From NCBI GenBank assembly GCA_944322575.1, contig CALUPK010000001.1:62001-126000 (forward strand): a DNA stretch of 64,000 nt, read 5' to 3'. The notes under the pieces were generated by a model, which saw only the letters and a list, made by a program, of their open reading frames with translations, did no database searches and was not told the DNA's origin. This stretch comes from an uncultured Bacteroidales bacterium (GTDB lineage: Bacteria > Bacteroidota > Bacteroidia > Bacteroidales > UBA932). This document shows, in pieces, positions 8,610 to 16,431 of the stretch (within the stretch, counting starts at the first letter, position 1; every line of letters begins with the position of its first letter). Position numbers and translations under genes: made by a program.

Positions 8610-10946
8610 TTAGTTTTTAAGTCCGTGCTCTCTGAAAATCAGGAAGCCGATGTTGAATGAAGGGTACCATTTCGTCCTCTCGGCACCTTCATAGTAGGCG
8701 CAGGACAGGGAGAGCGGTCCTATAGGCGACTGCCATACCAATGCGGCGTGGCCTATGAAACTTCCGCGGGGAAAAATGTCGGAGTACTGATATCCTCCCC
8801 CGGCCGTCTCCTCGAGGGCCCGGTATGGCTGGAAATAACCTCCTGAAAGATGGAGGAACAGGGTCTTTGTAAACTTGATTACAGGCGTGAGCATCGCTCC
8901 TGCGTAGATAGGGGCTCTGTATGCTCCGAGCATCAGCGTCTTGCTGTGAACTGTCGGTTGGAATGCGGGCATGGCTGTCATGGTGGAGGTGTAGTCGCAC
9001 AGATTCAATGCTGTGGATACTGTCAGGTCGATATTGTATCCTAAGGAGAACCACCGTCCAAGGTCGTAGTAGTCCTCGAAATTGAGGCGTGCCAGCAGTG
9101 TGTGCTTGAATGGCTGTGAGACTGTCGTACCGTCCGCAAACATAGTTCCTTCGGTATGTCCTTCATGGCTGAAGATGTACCGGAACTCCAAAAGCCGGTG
9201 TCTTCCTGATGAAGGATACATGTTGTAGTCCAATGTGGTCTGGGCCATCTTCAGCCTTGCAGTCGCATAGGAAAGGCGGGTGCGGTCCTCCCTGTCGTAC
9301 TGGGTGTAATTGTCTGCCGGGAAGTACACGTACTGGTTGCTGCCGACAGTAAATCCGAATTCGGCCAGAACACTGCTGTTGTATGATATGGGAGTGCCCA
9401 TGTTGACTGTAAGGTAAGTCTCGTTCTCGCGGATGTTGCTGGCCAATGACCTGGAGAAGAGCAGGCCCTGGCTGCTGCCGAAGTAGTCGAAGTTGTGGAC
9501 ATTGAGCATTATCTCATACAGGAAGAGGGGGCGTATGCCTATATGCTGCCTGAAGTACAGGCCAGCTCCTGTGAAAAACTGTCCGATGTCAAGATTGACA
9601 GCCGCATTCCAGGGATGGCGGGAAAAATGGATGTGCGAAATGCCGGCATATCCCTGCATGAGGGATGATGAAGAGATGTTTCCCCCGACGGAGATGGAAA
9701 GTACGTTTTTGGGCGTGGTCTGTAGATTGAGGGTGAAGAGCGAGTCGGCATTGAGCTTTGCGGTAGGGTAGAATGACTGGATGGCATTTGTAGACAGGAC
9801 GCGGTAATATCCCCGCTTGGCCTGGTCAAATGAGAATGTGTCTTTCTTGTCGGTGATGGTGGCGGTGATGTACCTTTTCTGTTCTGTGGTAAGGTCTCCT
9901 TTTATGGCTACCGAGTCAAATCTCAGGTCGAGGCATCTCTGGCGGAAAGCTATGCGCATGGAGTCTACCTCCTCTTTGGGACGGCGTCTCTGTACTCTCT
10001 CCTTTATCCGGTCCATGTATTTCATGGCCGTGTCGTATCCTTTCTGGACGAGCTCGTCTATCTTGTCAAACTCCAGCAGGGAATAATCGTAGATTCCCGA
10101 TATCAGTATGCCCTCGTTTTCCGGAATGTCGTAGTCGGTATCCACGGTCATGATGGTCTCGAGCTGTTTGTACAGGTCATCCTGATCTGCGCTGATGGGC
10201 TCGCCTTTCACGCATTTGACTCCTATAATGATGTCCGGACTGTACTTGTCGCGCATCAGCTCCCAGGGGAAGTTGTTGTAGAAACCTCCGTCGAACAGCA
10301 GCACCGAGTCTATAGTCACGGGCTTGAAATAGGCGGGGAATGTCATGGAGGCCCTGATGGCCGTGCCTAAGTCACCGCTGTCGGAGACGTACTGCTGCTT
10401 GCGCAGGACATCAGCGGATACGCAGAAGAAAGGCAGCATCAGGTTGTCGAAGTCGTAGCCTGCCGCTGCAGAGGCATTGGCAAACATCTGTACGAATGCG
10501 ATATCCATCGGGAATGGGGATACGAGGCTGGTCGGCAGCGAGAACTTCATCTTGCGCTTGCCCTCGGCTAAGGCTTTCTCGTCCCGTTTCAGATGGAGAT
10601 TCACCATAGCCGGGGTAGGGTATCCGGAATACAGGTAAGTGAAGAACTCCCTTTCTCCGTCACCTGTGTACCATGCCCGGAACTCGTCTGTCTTCATCAG
10701 GGCTATCATGTCGTCCGGGGACAGGCCGATGGCATACAGCCCGCCGACGATGGAGCCTATGGATGTGCCGGAGATGTAGTCTATGGGGATTCCGTTTTCC
10801 TCCAAAGCTTTTATGACTCCTATGTGCGACAGGCCTTTGGCTCCTCCTCCGCTCATGACTACGCCGACAGACTGGGCTCCGAGAGGAACGGCTGTCACAG
10901 CGAGATACAATAAAACGAGAAAGATTGATATTTTTTTTGGCAGCAT
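8610..10946 (-). CDS. Patatin-like phospholipase fused to an Omp85-type outer-membrane barrel
   Basis: A 778-residue outer-membrane protein: signal peptide (residues 1-24, ending PLGAQ), a patatin hydrolase domain, a POTRA-like linker, and a C-terminal beta-barrel rich in alternating aromatic residues. The catalytic dyad is visible: oxyanion motif GGGAKG near 33-38, nucleophile serine in GTSIGS near 60-65, and the DGG motif (LLFDGGFYNN) near 228. This architecture is that of type Vd (PlpD/FplA-like) autotransporters and their Bacteroidota relatives, which display or release a lipase. The start is the ATG at MLPKK; the frame extends eight codons to a TTG, but the promoter box lies over that stretch, which favours the ATG. 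It is the first gene of the envelope run that continues to the flippase and murF. Confidence 0.9.
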   Translation of the reverse strand: MLPKKISIFLVLLYLAVTAVPLGAQSVGVVMSGGGAKGLSHIGVIKALEENGIPIDYISGTSIGSIVGGLYAIGLSPDDMIALMKTDEFRAWYTGDGEREFFTYLYSGYPTPAMVNLHLKRDEKALAEGKRKMKFSLPTSLVSPFPMDIAFVQMFANASAAAGYDFDNLMLPFFCVSADVLRKQQYVSDSGDLGTAIRASMTFPAYFKPVTIDSVLLFDGGFYNNFPWELMRDKYSPDIIIGVKCVKGEPISADQDDLYKQLETIMTVDTDYDIPENEGILISGIYDYSLLEFDKIDELVQKGYDTAMKYMDRIKERVQRRRPKEEVDSMRIAFRQRCLDLRFDSVAIKGDLTTEQKRYITATITDKKDTFSFDQAKRGYYRVLSTNAIQSFYPTAKLNADSLFTLNLQTTPKNVLSISVGGNISSSSLMQGYAGISHIHFSRHPWNAAVNLDIGQFFTGAGLYFRQHIGIRPLFLYEIMLNVHNFDYFGSSQGLLFSRSLASNIRENETYLTVNMGTPISYNSSVLAEFGFTVGSNQYVYFPADNYTQYDREDRTRLSYATARLKMAQTTLDYNMYPSSGRHRLLEFRYIFSHEGHTEGTMFADGTTVSQPFKHTLLARLNFEDYYDLGRWFSLGYNIDLTVSTALNLCDYTSTMTAMPAFQPTVHSKTLMLGAYRAPIYAGAMLTPVIKFTKTLFLHLSGGYFQPYRALEETAGGGYQYSDIFPRGSFIGHAALVWQSPIGPLSLSCAYYEGAERTKWYPSFNIGFLIFREHGLKN

Positions 10947-10949
10947 TAT

Positions 10950-10957
10950 TATCTTTG
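10950..10957 (+). promoter_or_regulatory. Promoter -7 box for the cyclophilin lipoprotein gene
   Basis: TATCTTTG matches the Bacteroidota -7 consensus TAnnTTTG exactly and would give a leader of about 25 nt before the ATG at 10989. No clean TTTG lies at 19-21 nt upstream; a TTG near 10925 is the nearest. It faces an identical box on the other strand (see 10968-10999). Confidence 0.6.
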
Positions 10958-10967
10958 TAAAATCACT

Positions 10968-10999
10968 CAAAGATAAGGAAACATCGCTATGAAATCAAA
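10968..10999 (-). promoter_or_regulatory. Promoter for the patatin-barrel and envelope run
   Basis: On the minus strand, TTTG (10996-10999) and TATCTTTG (10968-10975) are separated by 20 nt, close to the ideal Bacteroidota promoter. The -33 box lies inside the first codons of the divergent cyclophilin gene. The leader to the patatin-barrel ATG would be only about 15 nt. The two -7 boxes form a perfect 8-bp inverted repeat with 10 bases between them. Confidence 0.7.
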
Positions 11000-11675
11000 A
11001 ATTTTTATCCTGACACTCCTCGTGTCCCTCGCAGCACTCTCCTCCTGTGCCAACAGGAGCAAAGGCTCCTCTGGGGAGAGCTCTGACAAAGCGACCGCAC
11101 AGACAACAACAGTAAAACAGTCAACACACATGGACAGTACCCTTGCATTCAACCCGGCAGACCTGCCGGAGGAGCCTATCTTCGAGATTCACACCACAGA
11201 AGGCACCATCACAGTCCTGCTTTACGCGGACACCCCCAAGCACCGTGACAACTTCGTGAAGCTTGCATCGCAGCGCTTCTACGACAGCGTTCTTTTTCAC
11301 CGTGTCATCTACAATTTCATGATCCAGACAGGAGACCCCAACACGAAAGATTCCTCCAAGGAGGCTCTGTTCGGAGAGGGAGGCCCCGGATATACCATCC
11401 CGGCCGAGTTTGTCCCGGCCCATACGCATAAAAAAGGCGCTTTGGCTGCTGCACGTATGGGCGATACAGTCAATCCTCGTAAAGAATCCTCCGGCTCTCA
11501 GTTCTATATCGTACACAATCCCGAGACATGCAGTCATCTTGATGGGGAGTACACAGTTTTCGGAGAGACGCTTGACGGATTTGAGGTCATTGACAGGATA
11601 GCGGCCCTCCGTACCAATTCTATGGACCGTCCCCTGAAGGACGCCCGCATCATATCCATAACTCCTGTGATATAA
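10989..11675 (+). CDS. Cyclophilin-type peptidyl-prolyl isomerase lipoprotein
   Basis: Catalyses cis-trans isomerisation at proline, probably helping proteins fold in the periplasm. The 228-residue protein starts with a lipoprotein signal (lipobox LSSC near residue 20) and a Ser/Thr/Lys-rich tether of about 35 residues, then a cyclophilin domain with FHRVIYNFMIQTGDP (catalytic Arg; QTGD where many have QGGD) and GSQFYIV. It shares a divergent promoter region with the patatin-barrel gene. A nitroreductase gene follows 4 bases after the stop, so the two form a small operon. Confidence 0.93.
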   Translation: MKSKIFILTLLVSLAALSSCANRSKGSSGESSDKATAQTTTVKQSTHMDSTLAFNPADLPEEPIFEIHTTEGTITVLLYADTPKHRDNFVKLASQRFYDSVLFHRVIYNFMIQTGDPNTKDSSKEALFGEGGPGYTIPAEFVPAHTHKKGALAAARMGDTVNPRKESSGSQFYIVHNPETCSHLDGEYTVFGETLDGFEVIDRIAALRTNSMDRPLKDARIISITPVI

Positions 11676-11679
11676 AGCC

Positions 11680-12249
11680 ATGGATGTAAGGGAAGCTCTG
11701 CACCGCAGCCGCAGTTACCGCCGCTTCTTTCAGGAGGTGGCGGTGCCGGAGGCGGACCTGACGGTCATCGCCGATGCCGCCCGTCTCTCTCCTTCAGGAC
11801 GGAATATTCAGGCCCTTAAGTTCTTCATATCGTGTACCCCTGAGCTTAACGCCCGTATTTTTCCGACTTTGGCGTGGGCGGGGTATCTTCCGGAATGGCC
11901 AGGACCGGAGGAAGGGGAAAGGCCTTCGGCCTATATTGTCCAGCTTTTGGATACATCGATAGCGCAGGGAACCCTGTGTGATGAGGGGATTACAGCCCAG
12001 AGCATGCTTCTGCAGGCAGTCGAGCTCGGATACGGCGGCTGTATCATAGCAGCTGTCAGAAGGGATGAGCTGCACGGCATACTCGGGTTGCCGGAGCATC
12101 TGAAGATACTCAATGTCATCGCTCTCGGACGTCCTAAAGAAACAGTAGTGATAGAGGAGATGAAAGACGGTCAGTACAAGTACTGGAGGACACCGGACGG
12201 GGTACATCATGTTCCCAAGCGTCCTCTGTCTGAGATTATATTAAAATGA
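11680..12249 (+). CDS. Nitroreductase family flavoprotein
   Basis: FMN-dependent oxidoreductase of 189 residues; members reduce nitro groups, quinones or other acceptors with NAD(P)H. Family features are the N-terminal RSYRRF phosphate-binding arginines, SPSGRNIQ near residue 38 contacting FMN, and the glycine-rich GYGGC near residue 125. The natural substrate is not readable. It begins 4 bases after the cyclophilin stop. The penultimate sense codon is TTA followed by AAA, one of only two exceptions I found to the TTA-before-G habit of this genome. Confidence 0.88.
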   Translation: MDVREALHRSRSYRRFFQEVAVPEADLTVIADAARLSPSGRNIQALKFFISCTPELNARIFPTLAWAGYLPEWPGPEEGERPSAYIVQLLDTSIAQGTLCDEGITAQSMLLQAVELGYGGCIIAAVRRDELHGILGLPEHLKILNVIALGRPKETVVIEEMKDGQYKYWRTPDGVHHVPKRPLSEIILK

Positions 12250-12282
12250 ATGCGCCTCAAATCTCACGACTTAAGGCGCATT
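12249..12282 (+). terminator. Hairpin terminator after the nitroreductase
   Basis: A 9-bp perfect stem (12249-12257 with 12274-12282) begins on the last base of the stop codon; two more pairs can form after one mismatch. Only a weak T-run follows, so efficiency is uncertain. Confidence 0.6.
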
Positions 12283-12308
12283 GCTTAACTTAACCTAAAA
12301 CTTAACCT

Positions 12309-12455
12309 ATGAAAAAACTATCGCTTAATTCTCTTGCAAACACCGTGCCAAACTTAATTGTAGCCGCCTGGAAAATCCAAAGATTCTATGCTGAAGTTGA
12401 AAGGAAGGGAACTGTAGGACCAAGTGCTTCCTCCTTCAGTGGTGTAAAGTATTGA
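12309..12455 (+). other. Possible orphan leader and 48-codon ORF, or gene remnant
   Basis: Beyond the terminator comes an AT-rich stretch with two copies of ACTTAACCT, then an ATG followed by AAA AAA CTA, which looks like the start of a Bacteroidales secreted-protein gene. The frame runs 48 codons and ends inside the 3' end of the opposite-strand lipoprotein gene. The predicted peptide (MKKLSLNSLANTVPNLIVAA and onward) has no signal peptide or domain I recognise. It may be a decayed gene start, an antisense leader, or chance. Confidence 0.2.
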
Positions 12456-13652
12456 TCCAGTGGCTCCTGAAGAGGACTGAACGGACAGCGCTCCTTTGAG
12501 TCCGTCTCTGAGCATGGCTACAGCGGTGATGGTACCGTCAGGAAACTGTGACTCTGCCGGCAGTAGGTCCCTGTTGGTGAAAAATGCGTCGGATGTCATG
12601 AACAGGTGTCCGCCATAGCCTCCTGTCCATACGCAGGTCCCGTTGTATATGTCGATGCAGTATAGACTTACGCCAGCTCCTGCAGCCAGCTCCCATGTGG
12701 CACCTCCGTCAGCGGAGCAGATGATTCCGGTCGAGTTGTCTCCGGCAAGATAGATTACGGGGTCGGGGGAGACATTGACGGCGGTAGGCGTGAAGCGCGA
12801 ATATGTTCCGGATACTGTTAAGGACGTCCAAGTTCTGCCTCCGTCTTCAGTGTATTCTATCGCTGCGCTGCCGTCGTATCCTGCCCCGCAGCACCATACA
12901 CGGTAGCCGTCCATGGTGGCTATGCCTGTAAACTTCTGAATGGAGGAGGAGCTGTGGCACAGTGTCCAGTTGCGGCCTGCGTCGGTAGTCTTGAGTATCA
13001 GGCAAGTGTCAGCTGTGACGGCCCAGGCTGTGTCTCCGTCGCAAGACATAATGGAGGCGATGGTGACAGGGGGAATGTCTCTGAGGGATGAGCCTTGATT
13101 GGCCCAGGTTTCACCACCGTCCTGTGTGTGCAGGATGACTGTGGAGCCCCTCAGCATGTCGGGTTCGCCTGCTATCCAGCAGGTCATGTTGTCGACGGCG
13201 CATACATCGGTCAGGCGGGTAGCAGGCACAGTCATCGTATTGCCCTGCCTTACCCATGTGGCGCCTGCGTCGGATGTGTGCAGGATCGTGCCGTACCCGC
13301 TGTCCTCGGCTCCCGCGGCCCATCCTGACATGATAAGCTCCATCTGCACATCGCAGTGTTCGGTCCCCCCGTCGGGGATATGTACCTGTTGCAGTATGCT
13401 GTAGTGACCCTCTTTTCTGAATGAGATGCCCTGCAGTCCGTCCGGGAGGCCTTCGAAGACGTAGGCTCCTGTCTCTGTAGTGTAGATTGCAGAGTCTCCG
13501 TAGATTACCGATACTCCTTCTATCCCTTCGCCGGATGAGTAGGTTACGCGGCCCTCGAGATTGCCGGTGCCGGCCTCCGGTCTGTGGCAGCCCGCTGCTG
13601 CTGCGGCTAGGAGCATGGCGGACAAGATTATGGGCAGTTGTTTTATTTTCAT
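12354..13652 (-). CDS. Lipoprotein with carboxypeptidase-regulatory-like domain and Asp-box (Ycf48-like) repeats
   Basis: A 432-residue predicted surface or periplasmic lipoprotein (Cys in AAAAAGC near residue 21). A carboxypeptidase-regulatory-like fold follows at about residues 30-105 (LEGRVTYSSGEGIEGV, then YVFEGLPDG). The rest is a beta-propeller of six Asp-box repeats of the form ILHTSDAGATW, ILHTQDGGETW, ILKTTDAGRNW, IEYTEDGGRTW, IICSADGGATW and ILYTTEGGSTW. Such propellers occur in Ycf48-like and sialidase-like proteins; no sialidase catalytic residues are evident, so I infer a binding or assembly role. The start is the ATG at MKIKQ; the frame stays open upstream through an implausible basic stretch. 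The transcript would be nearly leaderless from the promoter just upstream. Confidence 0.8.
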   Translation of the reverse strand: MKIKQLPIILSAMLLAAAAAGCHRPEAGTGNLEGRVTYSSGEGIEGVSVIYGDSAIYTTETGAYVFEGLPDGLQGISFRKEGHYSILQQVHIPDGGTEHCDVQMELIMSGWAAGAEDSGYGTILHTSDAGATWVRQGNTMTVPATRLTDVCAVDNMTCWIAGEPDMLRGSTVILHTQDGGETWANQGSSLRDIPPVTIASIMSCDGDTAWAVTADTCLILKTTDAGRNWTLCHSSSSIQKFTGIATMDGYRVWCCGAGYDGSAAIEYTEDGGRTWTSLTVSGTYSRFTPTAVNVSPDPVIYLAGDNSTGIICSADGGATWELAAGAGVSLYCIDIYNGTCVWTGGYGGHLFMTSDAFFTNRDLLPAESQFPDGTITAVAMLRDGLKGALSVQSSSGATGSILYTTEGGSTWSYSSLPFNFSIESLDFPGGYN

Positions 13653-13656
13653 CGTG

Positions 13657-13664
13657 CGAAAGTA
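13657..13664 (-). promoter_or_regulatory. Candidate promoter immediately before the Asp-box lipoprotein
   Basis: TACTTTCG on the minus strand differs from TAnnTTTG at one base, and a TTTC about 20 nt upstream falls in the T-tract of the rplI terminator. The box ends four bases before the ATG, so transcription would begin at or next to the start codon. Confidence 0.4.
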
Positions 13665-13683
13665 ATAAATTCTGAGTATAAAA

Positions 13684-13712
13684 TGAAAAAAGGCGGCCTT
13701 GCGGTCGCCTCT
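13684..13712 (-). terminator. Rho-independent terminator of rpsF-rpsR-rplI
   Basis: GGCG-A-CC and GG-C-CGCC (13692-13709) form a stem with one mismatch around a GCAA loop, followed on the minus strand by a run of six T. It lies 22 bases after the rplI stop. Confidence 0.8.
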
Positions 13713-13734
13713 TCTATGTGGTGCGGTGAGGAGC

Positions 13735-14217
13735 TTACTCTGCTGCGGTCTCCTCAGCGGTCTCTGTACCGTCACCTACTACCTCTACCTTGAAGTCAGC
13801 CTTGATGTCCTTGTAAAACTTGGCGCTGGCGTCGTAGATACCGGCTTCCTTGATGGTGTCCATACCGGCGATGGTGATGTTGCGGCGGTCAACCTCCACT
13901 CCGAGGGCTGCGATGGCCTCGGCGATCTGGATGTTGTTTACAGAACCGAAAATCTTGCCCTTGGAGCTCATCTTGGCTGCAACCTTTACGGTCAGACCGT
14001 TGATCTTGGCTGCAAGAGCGCTGGCCTCCTCGCGGATCTTGGCCTCTTTGTGAGCTCTCTGGCGGATGTTCTCGGCGAGTACCTTCTTTGCGGACTCGGT
14101 GGCGAGAATAGCCATGCCCTGGGGAATGAGGTAGTTGACAGCGTAGCCGTTCTTTACCTTTACGATATCGTCTTTATGCCCGAGATTGGCGACGTCCTGT
14201 TTCAGAATGATTTCCAT
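13735..14217 (-). CDS. rplI: Ribosomal protein bL9
   Basis: Large-subunit protein bL9, which binds 23S rRNA and reaches across the ribosome surface with its long helix. The 160 residues open with MEIILKQDVANLGHKDDIV and continue with VKNGYAVNYLIPQG, the L9 signature; the central helix (about 40-75) and C-terminal domain follow. The C-terminus carries an acidic tail (GTETAEETAAE). It is the last gene of rpsF-rpsR-rplI, 12 bases after rpsR, and is followed by a terminator. Confidence 0.98.
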   Translation of the reverse strand: MEIILKQDVANLGHKDDIVKVKNGYAVNYLIPQGMAILATESAKKVLAENIRQRAHKEAKIREEASALAAKINGLTVKVAAKMSSKGKIFGSVNNIQIAEAIAALGVEVDRRNITIAGMDTIKEAGIYDASAKFYKDIKADFKVEVVGDGTETAEETAAE

Positions 14218-14229
14218 ACACTGTCCTCC

Positions 14230-14496
14230 TTATTTCAATAAGTCTGTTACGTAAGGGAGCAGGGCGAGATGCCTTGCACGTTTAACTGCCTGGGCTACTT
14301 TGCGCTGGAACTTCAGGGAAGTACCGGTCAGACGGCGGGGAAGAATCTTTCCCTGCTCGTTGAGGAACCTCTTGAGGAACTCAGCGTCCTTGTAATCCAC
14401 GTATTTGATGTGCGCTTTCTTGAAGCGGCAGTATTTTTTCTTCTTTACCTCTACTGTAGGAGGGTTGAGAAATCTGATTTCGTTGTTTACGGCCAT
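14230..14496 (-). CDS. rpsR: Ribosomal protein bS18
   Basis: Small-subunit protein bS18 (88 aa), which pairs with bS6 on the platform of the 30S subunit. Diagnostic blocks are [19 protein letters not shown] and [20 protein letters not shown]. It sits 3 bases after rpsF and 12 before rplI. There is no ssb between rpsF and rpsR as in many Firmicutes, which is normal for Bacteroidota. Confidence 0.98.
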   Translation of the reverse strand: MAVNNEIRFLNPPTVEVKKKKYCRFKKAHIKYVDYKDAEFLKRFLNEQGKILPRRLTGTSLKFQRKVAQAVKRARHLALLPYVTDLLK

Positions 14497-14499
14497 GGC

Positions 14500-14862
14500 T
14501 TATTCCTCCTTTGCTGCTGCGGTTGTTGATTCTTTCTTGTTGGCGCGTCTGCGCTCAGAGTAGGCGATAGAGTCCTTGTCCATCGCGAAGGTCAGGAAGC
14601 GGATGATGCGCTCGTCACGACGGTACTGTGTCTCGAGCTTCTCGATGAACTGTGAGTCGGCCTTGAACTCGAACAGGTGGTAGAACCCTGTGGTCTTCTT
14701 CTGGATGGGGTAGGCCAGTTTCCTCAGGCCCCAGTCCTCATCGTTCACGATCTCACCACCCTCTGAGAGGATGTAGCCGCGATACTTTTCTACCGCTTCC
14801 TTTATCTGTTCCTCAGATAAAACGGGAGTTGCAATGAAAACGGTTTCGTACTGTTTTAACAT
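14500..14862 (-). CDS. rpsF: Ribosomal protein bS6
   Basis: Small-subunit protein bS6 (120 aa), partner of bS18. The ferredoxin-like fold begins with [20 protein letters not shown] and includes [20 protein letters not shown] near residues 43-62. A 20-residue charged tail follows ([12 protein letters not shown]). First gene of the three-gene ribosomal operon, with its own well-formed promoter overlapping the terminator of pepD. Confidence 0.98.
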   Translation of the reverse strand: MLKQYETVFIATPVLSEEQIKEAVEKYRGYILSEGGEIVNDEDWGLRKLAYPIQKKTTGFYHLFEFKADSQFIEKLETQYRRDERIIRFLTFAMDKDSIAYSERRRANKKESTTAAAKEE

Positions 14863-14886
14863 CTTGATTGTTATTTGATTAGTAAT

Positions 14887-14919
14887 TAAAAAGCCCTTTC
14901 CGCATCTTGGGAAAGGGCT
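14887..14919 (-). terminator. Intrinsic terminator of the lpxL-DUF4831-pepD unit
   Basis: A perfect 10-bp stem (arms 14910-14919 and 14892-14901 on the minus strand) with an 8-nt loop is followed by five T. It lies downstream of the rpsF promoter, whose expected start site falls inside the first arm, so only transcripts arriving from pepD would contain the full hairpin. Confidence 0.8.
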
Positions 14920-14920
14920 G

Positions 14921-14951
14921 CAAATATAGCAATTATCCGTAAATTACCAAA
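14921..14951 (-). promoter_or_regulatory. Promoter of the rpsF operon
   Basis: On the minus strand, TTTG (14948-14951), a 19-nt spacer and TATATTTG (14921-14928) match the Bacteroidota promoter consensus exactly. The box lies between the pepD stop and the pepD terminator. Confidence 0.8.
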
Positions 14952-14952
14952 A

Positions 14953-16407
14953 TTACTTCACGGGAATGTTCTTCAGGACTTCCTTGATGAAGTTCCAGAA
15001 CTTCTCCACGGTGGGAATCAGCAGTCTCTCGTCGGGGGAGTGGGGAGACATAAGGGTCGGTCCGCAGGAAATCATGTCCCAGTGAGGATAGTTGGTCGAG
15101 AGGATACCGCACTCGAGGCCGGCGTGGATGGCCTTTACGTCGGGCTCCTTGCCGTAGAGGGCCTTGTAGGTCTCCTTCATAGTCCTGAGGATGTCGGACT
15201 CCATATTGGGCTGCCAGCCGGAGTATCCGCCGGAGAATTTCACTTTAGCGCCGCCGAGTTCGAGGGCGCTCTGGATGGCGTCTCTCAGGGCGTACTTGGC
15301 AGAGTCAGTCGAGCCTCTCATGAGGGTCTTGACATTGATCTTCTTTCCGTCGGACTTGACGATGGCCAAGTTGTTGGAGGTCTCTACGAGGCCGGGCATC
15401 ACGAGGCTCATGCGGTCTACGTTGCAGGGGCAGGCGAGGATAGCCTTGATTACGTTCAGGGCTACTTTTGCGGGGATAATCTTCTTGGCGCCTTTGGTCT
15501 CTTCTACGAGTACTTCCACACCGGGATCGATGGGGGCATATTCGTGCTTGATGTCAGCTGCTGCGGCCTCAATGCACTTGAGGGCCTTTCCGGCTTTTTG
15601 CTTGGGAAGGGCGATGACGGCCTGAGCTTCGCGGGGTATGGCGTTGCGCATGTTGCCGCCCTCGATGGATATGAGCTCTGCCTTGAGATCTCTAAGCAGG
15701 GGGAGGAGAATACGGGCCATCAGCTTGTTGGAGTTGGCGCGTCCCTCATTGATCTCCATGCCGGAGTGACCTCCGCGCAGACCCTTGATGATGATGCTGT
15801 ACTGCAGAGTGTTCTTGCTTACGGGCTCTGACTTGTAGCTGAACTCAGCGTCTGTATCTAAGCCGCCGGCGCATCCTACATAGAGTTCGCCTTCAGTCTC
15901 GGAGTCGAGGTTGACTAAGATGTCGCCCTTGAGGATGCCGCCCTTGAGGGCCTTGGCTCCGGTCATGCCGGTCTCCTCGTCGATGGTGAAGAGGGCCTCC
16001 ACGGGACCGTGTACTAAGTCCTTGGACTCGAGGACAGCCATGGCTACGGCGCAGCCGAGACCGTTGTCGGCTCCTAAGGTGGTGCCTTTGGCCTTTACCC
16101 ATTCACCGTCAATCCATGTCTCTACGGGGTCGTTCTCCCAGTCGTGCTGTACGTCGTTGTTGTTCTGGGGCACCATGTCGAGGTGGCCCTGAAGGATGAC
16201 GCCCTTGCGGTTCTCCATGCCCGGAGTTGCGGGCTTGCGGATGATGATGTTGCCCACCTCGTCGCGGATAGTCTCGAGGCCGAGGCTTTTACCGAAATTT
16301 TCCATGAACTCCACGGCCCTCCATTCTTTCTTCGAGGGGCGGGGAATCTGTGTCAGCGCGTAGAAGTTTTTCCACACGCATTTGGGATCAAGATTGTCAA
16401 TAGTCAT
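14953..16407 (-). CDS. pepD: Aminoacyl-histidine dipeptidase (peptidase M20C)
   Basis: Cytoplasmic zinc dipeptidase of 484 residues that cleaves Xaa-His and other dipeptides, supplying amino acids. The M20 features are visible: GHLDMVPQ near residue 75 (metal His and catalytic Asp), LGADNGLG near 113 (bridging Asp), IDEETGMTG near 143 (general-base Glu and metal Glu), and LDSETEGEL. PepD enzymes contain the characteristic CAGG after this block, as here. It is the last gene behind the lpxL-type and DUF4831 genes, 24 bases after the latter, and ends at a strong terminator. Confidence 0.95.
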   Translation of the reverse strand: MTIDNLDPKCVWKNFYALTQIPRPSKKEWRAVEFMENFGKSLGLETIRDEVGNIIIRKPATPGMENRKGVILQGHLDMVPQNNNDVQHDWENDPVETWIDGEWVKAKGTTLGADNGLGCAVAMAVLESKDLVHGPVEALFTIDEETGMTGAKALKGGILKGDILVNLDSETEGELYVGCAGGLDTDAEFSYKSEPVSKNTLQYSIIIKGLRGGHSGMEINEGRANSNKLMARILLPLLRDLKAELISIEGGNMRNAIPREAQAVIALPKQKAGKALKCIEAAAADIKHEYAPIDPGVEVLVEETKGAKKIIPAKVALNVIKAILACPCNVDRMSLVMPGLVETSNNLAIVKSDGKKINVKTLMRGSTDSAKYALRDAIQSALELGGAKVKFSGGYSGWQPNMESDILRTMKETYKALYGKEPDVKAIHAGLECGILSTNYPHWDMISCGPTLMSPHSPDERLLIPTVEKFWNFIKEVLKNIPVK

Positions 16408-16431
16408 ACTGTTAGTATTTTTAGTGGTTGA

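Noticed and set aside
14887-14919. Known bS6:bS18 ribosomal-protein leader motif upstream of rpsF
   Set aside because: The hairpin lacks the expected bulged CCG feature on the transcribed strand and lies where the transcript probably begins; it fits a simple terminator better.
15040-15831. Long plus-strand frame (about 263 codons) inside pepD
   Set aside because: It is an antisense shadow of a well-conserved enzyme; the GC-rich codon pattern of this genome keeps opposite frames open. The predicted protein has no recognisable domain.
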